Positions 31,404 to 33,738 of a DNA stretch of 33,738 nt are shown here, in pieces. Each line of letters opens with the position of its first letter. Position 1 is the stretch's first letter. The notes beneath the pieces were generated by a model, which was not told the DNA's origin, ran no database searches, and was given only the letters and a program-made list of their open reading frames with translations. Where the stretch lies: positions 1 to 33,738 of the forward strand of contig JAQNCM010000173.1 of the NCBI GenBank assembly GCA_029237615.1, in the 5' to 3' direction. Source of the DNA: Mucilaginibacter sp. GTDB taxonomy: Bacteria > Bacteroidota > Bacteroidia > Sphingobacteriales > Sphingobacteriaceae. The position numbers and the translations under genes were made by a program.

Positions 31404-33065
31404 ATGTCAGAAAAAAAAGATACTTTTTTAAAGATCCATCCCAATGACAATGTTTTGGTAGCCCTGCAGGATCTGCCGCAGGGAACAACGGTCAGTTTTG
31501 AAGGGAAAAGCTTTACTTTGACAAGCAATATCGCAGCCAAGCATAAGTTCAGTATCACTGATCTGCAAGCTGGTGATAAAATATTTATGTATGGCGTATT
31601 GGTGGGTAAGGCAACACAGTTTATTCCACCGGGCGGACCAATCAGCACACAAACCGTTCATCACGCTTCAAGTGAATTCCATTTAGGAGAGCGTAAACTT
31701 GATTGGCGCAAACCGGATACCAGCAAATTTGAGGGCAAAACCTTTATGGGCTATCACCGGTCCGATGGATCAGTGGGTACAGGTAATTATTGGATTGTGG
31801 TCCCCCTGGTTTTTTGTGAAAACCGAAACATCAATGTGTTAAAGGATGCATTATCCGATAAGCTCGGGTATAAAAAGGCCAAGACTTACGAAGGCGATGT
31901 AGAGCAATTAATTGAGCTTTACCGGGCCGGGAAATCTGCACAGGAAATATTAAATGCCGATATAGCAGCGTCTGATGATAAAGCAACATCAAAAAGGCTT
32001 TTCAAAAATATTGATGGTATAAAATTCCTGACGCATGAAATGGGCTGCGGATGTACCCGTGCAGATGCACAAACGCTGTGCGGACTCATAGCAGGTTATA
32101 TTACTCATCCTAATGTGGCGGGAGCAACCATATTAAGTCTTGGTTGCCAGAATGCGCAGGTAAGTATCCTGCAGCAGGAAATAGCGTTGCGCGATAAAAA
32201 CTTCAGCAAGCCGCTTATCATTCTGGAGCAGCAAAAAGTAGGAACCGAGCAAGATATGATGCAGCAGGCCTTGAAACAAACGTTTGCCGGCCTGGTACAA
32301 GCTAACCAGGTACAGCGGAAACCTGCATCCTTATCAAAGTTATGTATAGGACTGGAATGCGGCGGGTCCGACGGCTTTTCAGGAATTTCTGCTAACCCGG
32401 CATTAGGCTACGTATCTGATTTGTTGGTTTCAATGGGAGGTGCTGTTATACTTTCGGAATTTCCGGAACTTTGCGGCGTAGAGCAGGAGTTAAGCGACCG
32501 TTGCGTTGACGAAGAAAAAGCAAATCAATTTATGAAGTTGATGACCGCTTATAATGCCCGTGCAGTTGCGGACGGATCCGGTTTTTATGCCAACCCATCA
32601 CCCGGAAATATCCGCGACGGATTAATTACCGATGCCATAAAATCTGCCGGGGCAGCAAAAAAAGGCGGAACCTCGCCTGTTACCGATGTATTGGATTATC
32701 CAGGAAAAGTAACAAAACCCGGGCTTAATTTGCTTTGTACACCCGGGAGCGATGTGGAAAGTACTACTGCCGAAGTTGGCGCAGGTGCCAACATCGTACT
32801 GTTTACAACAGGACTGGGCACCCCAACAGGTAACCCGGTTACCCCGGTGATTAAACTATCAACCAATACTGCTACTGCTGTTAAAATGCCAGACATTATC
32901 GACATTAATTGCGGGACGGTTATTGAAGGGAAAGAGACAATACAACAAGCCGGGGAACGGATACTGGAATACATAATACAGGTAGCAAGCGGCGAAGCCG
33001 AGCCAAAAGCAGTGCAGCTAGGGCAGGACGATTTTATCCCCTGGAAAAGAGGCGTTTCTTTGTAA
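31404..33065 (+). CDS. uxaA: Altronate-dehydratase-type (UxaA family) sugar-acid dehydratase
   Basis: 553 residues. The N-terminal SAF domain (1-80; IHPNDNVLVALQDLPQG, His12) and the C-terminal UxaA domain are present. The metal and substrate motifs are GYHRSDGSVGTGNYW (116-130), HEMGCGCTRAD (211-221), LGCQ (246-249), LECGGSDGFSGISANPALG (317-335) and SEFPELCG (351-358). Family members remove water from D-altronate, galactarate or other hexonates to give 2-keto-3-deoxy acids in the cytoplasm. Altronate would fit galacturonate released by the GH28 enzyme, while the linked mutarotase suggests a deoxyhexonate instead. The start ATG lies one base after the mutarotase stop. Confidence 0.9.
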   Translation: MSEKKDTFLKIHPNDNVLVALQDLPQGTTVSFEGKSFTLTSNIAAKHKFSITDLQAGDKIFMYGVLVGKATQFIPPGGPISTQTVHHASSEFHLGERKLDWRKPDTSKFEGKTFMGYHRSDGSVGTGNYWIVVPLVFCENRNINVLKDALSDKLGYKKAKTYEGDVEQLIELYRAGKSAQEILNADIAASDDKATSKRLFKNIDGIKFLTHEMGCGCTRADAQTLCGLIAGYITHPNVAGATILSLGCQNAQVSILQQEIALRDKNFSKPLIILEQQKVGTEQDMMQQALKQTFAGLVQANQVQRKPASLSKLCIGLECGGSDGFSGISANPALGYVSDLLVSMGGAVILSEFPELCGVEQELSDRCVDEEKANQFMKLMTAYNARAVADGSGFYANPSPGNIRDGLITDAIKSAGAAKKGGTSPVTDVLDYPGKVTKPGLNLLCTPGSDVESTTAEVGAGANIVLFTTGLGTPTGNPVTPVIKLSTNTATAVKMPDIIDINCGTVIEGKETIQQAGERILEYIIQVASGEAEPKAVQLGQDDFIPWKRGVSL

Positions 33066-33314
33066 CCCTCCCTTAGCATGCAAAATATAACCTGCAATAT
33101 ATCCCTGTGGCGGCCTGTTAAATTATGTTAATTTTTTAAACATCAAGCCTTTTCATAGATTATTAATAACAATTTTGGATTGTTTCCGTTAAACCACTAA
33201 AATCCAAAGTGAACAAAGAAACAGCAGAATGCAACAACAATCTACCGGTTTTTTTGAAATGCTTTTTAAAAAGGAATTAACCTTGTCAATTACTATACAT
33301 TGAAAAGCATTCAG

Positions 33315-33738
33315 ATGAAATACCCCTTATTAGTAATTCTTTTATTCTTCTCGGTTTTAGTTAAAGGACAAAATACCATAGTTAGAGGCACTATAACCGA
33401 TGCCCACACAAATCAAATCTTATCGCTGGTATCCGTTTCGTTTCCAGGTACATCTAGTGGCGTTAGTAGCGATAGTAATGGTAAATATGCCATAACAACC
33501 GGAAAAACCTATACGGAGCTAAAATTTACTTCGATAGGTTATAAAACAGTTACCCGGATTATAATTGCTGGAAAAGTGCAGCTAATTAATGTTAAAATGC
33601 AACCTGATGTACAAGCATTAACCACGGTTAACATCAGCTCCGGCAAACGAAAACGATACACCAACTAGGAGAATCCAGCGGTTGAACTGATCAGGGAGGT
33701 AATAGCCCATAAATACGAAAACAGAATGCAGAGCTACG
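33315..33738 (+). pseudogene. Carboxypeptidase-regulatory / DUF5686-type gene with in-frame TAG (partial)
   Basis: The reading frame starts MKYPLLVILLFFSVLVKGQ (signal peptide), then a carboxypeptidase-regulatory-like sandwich (TIVRGTITDAHTNQILSLVS, SDSNGKYAI, LKFTSIGYKTV). It reaches KRYTN and a TAG at 33666-33668. The same frame continues open to the edge as ENPAVELIREVIAHKYENRM, which is the conserved NPAVELI-x-x-VI-x-HK-x-x-NR stretch that directly follows in DUF5686-type proteins. So the stop cuts a longer gene at a conserved place by what looks like one base change. Alternatives are a sequencing error or stop read-through. The start is the ATG at 33315; a TTG at 33300 is also in frame. 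Confidence 0.7.

Noticed and set aside
1-33738. CRISPR array, tRNA or rRNA genes
   Set aside because: No regularly spaced direct repeats, cloverleaf-like sequences or rRNA segments were recognised on reading both strands; a tRNA/rRNA covariance search was not possible here.

Overview
The window looks like chromosome from a Bacteroidetes bacterium of the Sphingobacteriaceae, most like Mucilaginibacter or Pedobacter. This is judged from protein character and gene style, not from a database search. The reasons are outer-membrane barrel receptors with a carboxypeptidase-like N-terminal domain, a LytS/LytTR pair, secreted glycoside hydrolases with Bacteroidetes signal peptides, few Shine-Dalgarno sequences, several TAnnTTTG-type -7 promoter elements, and intergenic imperfect-palindrome repeats. 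No rRNA, tRNA, CRISPR array, integrase or transposase was seen.

Layout. 1-281 (-) is the start of a sugar O-acetyltransferase that runs off the left edge. 628-2905 holds a secreted acetyl-esterase-like hydrolase, thioredoxin, a DoxX membrane protein behind a strong dyad-symmetric operator candidate, and a small UBP-type zinc finger protein. 3013-4422 is a GH28 polygalacturonase-like enzyme. 4754-7907 (-) is a two-gene signalling unit: a soluble histidine kinase with a Crp-like sensor domain, followed by a response regulator fused to a thioredoxin-reductase-like flavoprotein that has lost its cysteine pairs. 8205-12787 (-) encodes a small secreted protein, a six-blade kelch protein and a GH3 glycosidase with an added C-terminal domain. 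13193-14711 holds two small membrane proteins, an OsmC protein and a small acetyltransferase, and is bracketed by inverted copies of an interspersed repeat. 14911-20789 (-) is a complete RND efflux operon (adaptor, pump, outer-membrane factor). 21035-22866 (-) is an overlapping LytTR regulator and LytS-type kinase pair. 23200-26052 (+) is an outer-membrane beta-barrel receptor. 26301-27930 (-) holds an orphan phage-tail-tube-like protein, a DUF1080 protein and a small acidic protein. 28317-30900 (+) is a tandem pair of Omp85-type barrels without POTRA domains, both apparently starting at TTG. 31067-33065 (+) is a mutarotase plus UxaA-type dehydratase pair. The right edge holds a carboxypeptidase-regulatory-domain/DUF5686-type gene broken by an in-frame TAG.

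How it fits together. Esterase, GH28, GH3, DUF1080, mutarotase and UxaA-type dehydratase fit a lifestyle of plant polysaccharide (pectin, hemicellulose) breakdown, although they are scattered and not in one utilisation locus. The RND operon beside the LytS/LytTR pair suggests envelope-stress or efflux control. The least conventional unit is the kinase plus regulator-flavoprotein pair at 4754-7907, where the output domain is a probable non-disulfide flavoenzyme, not a DNA-binding domain.
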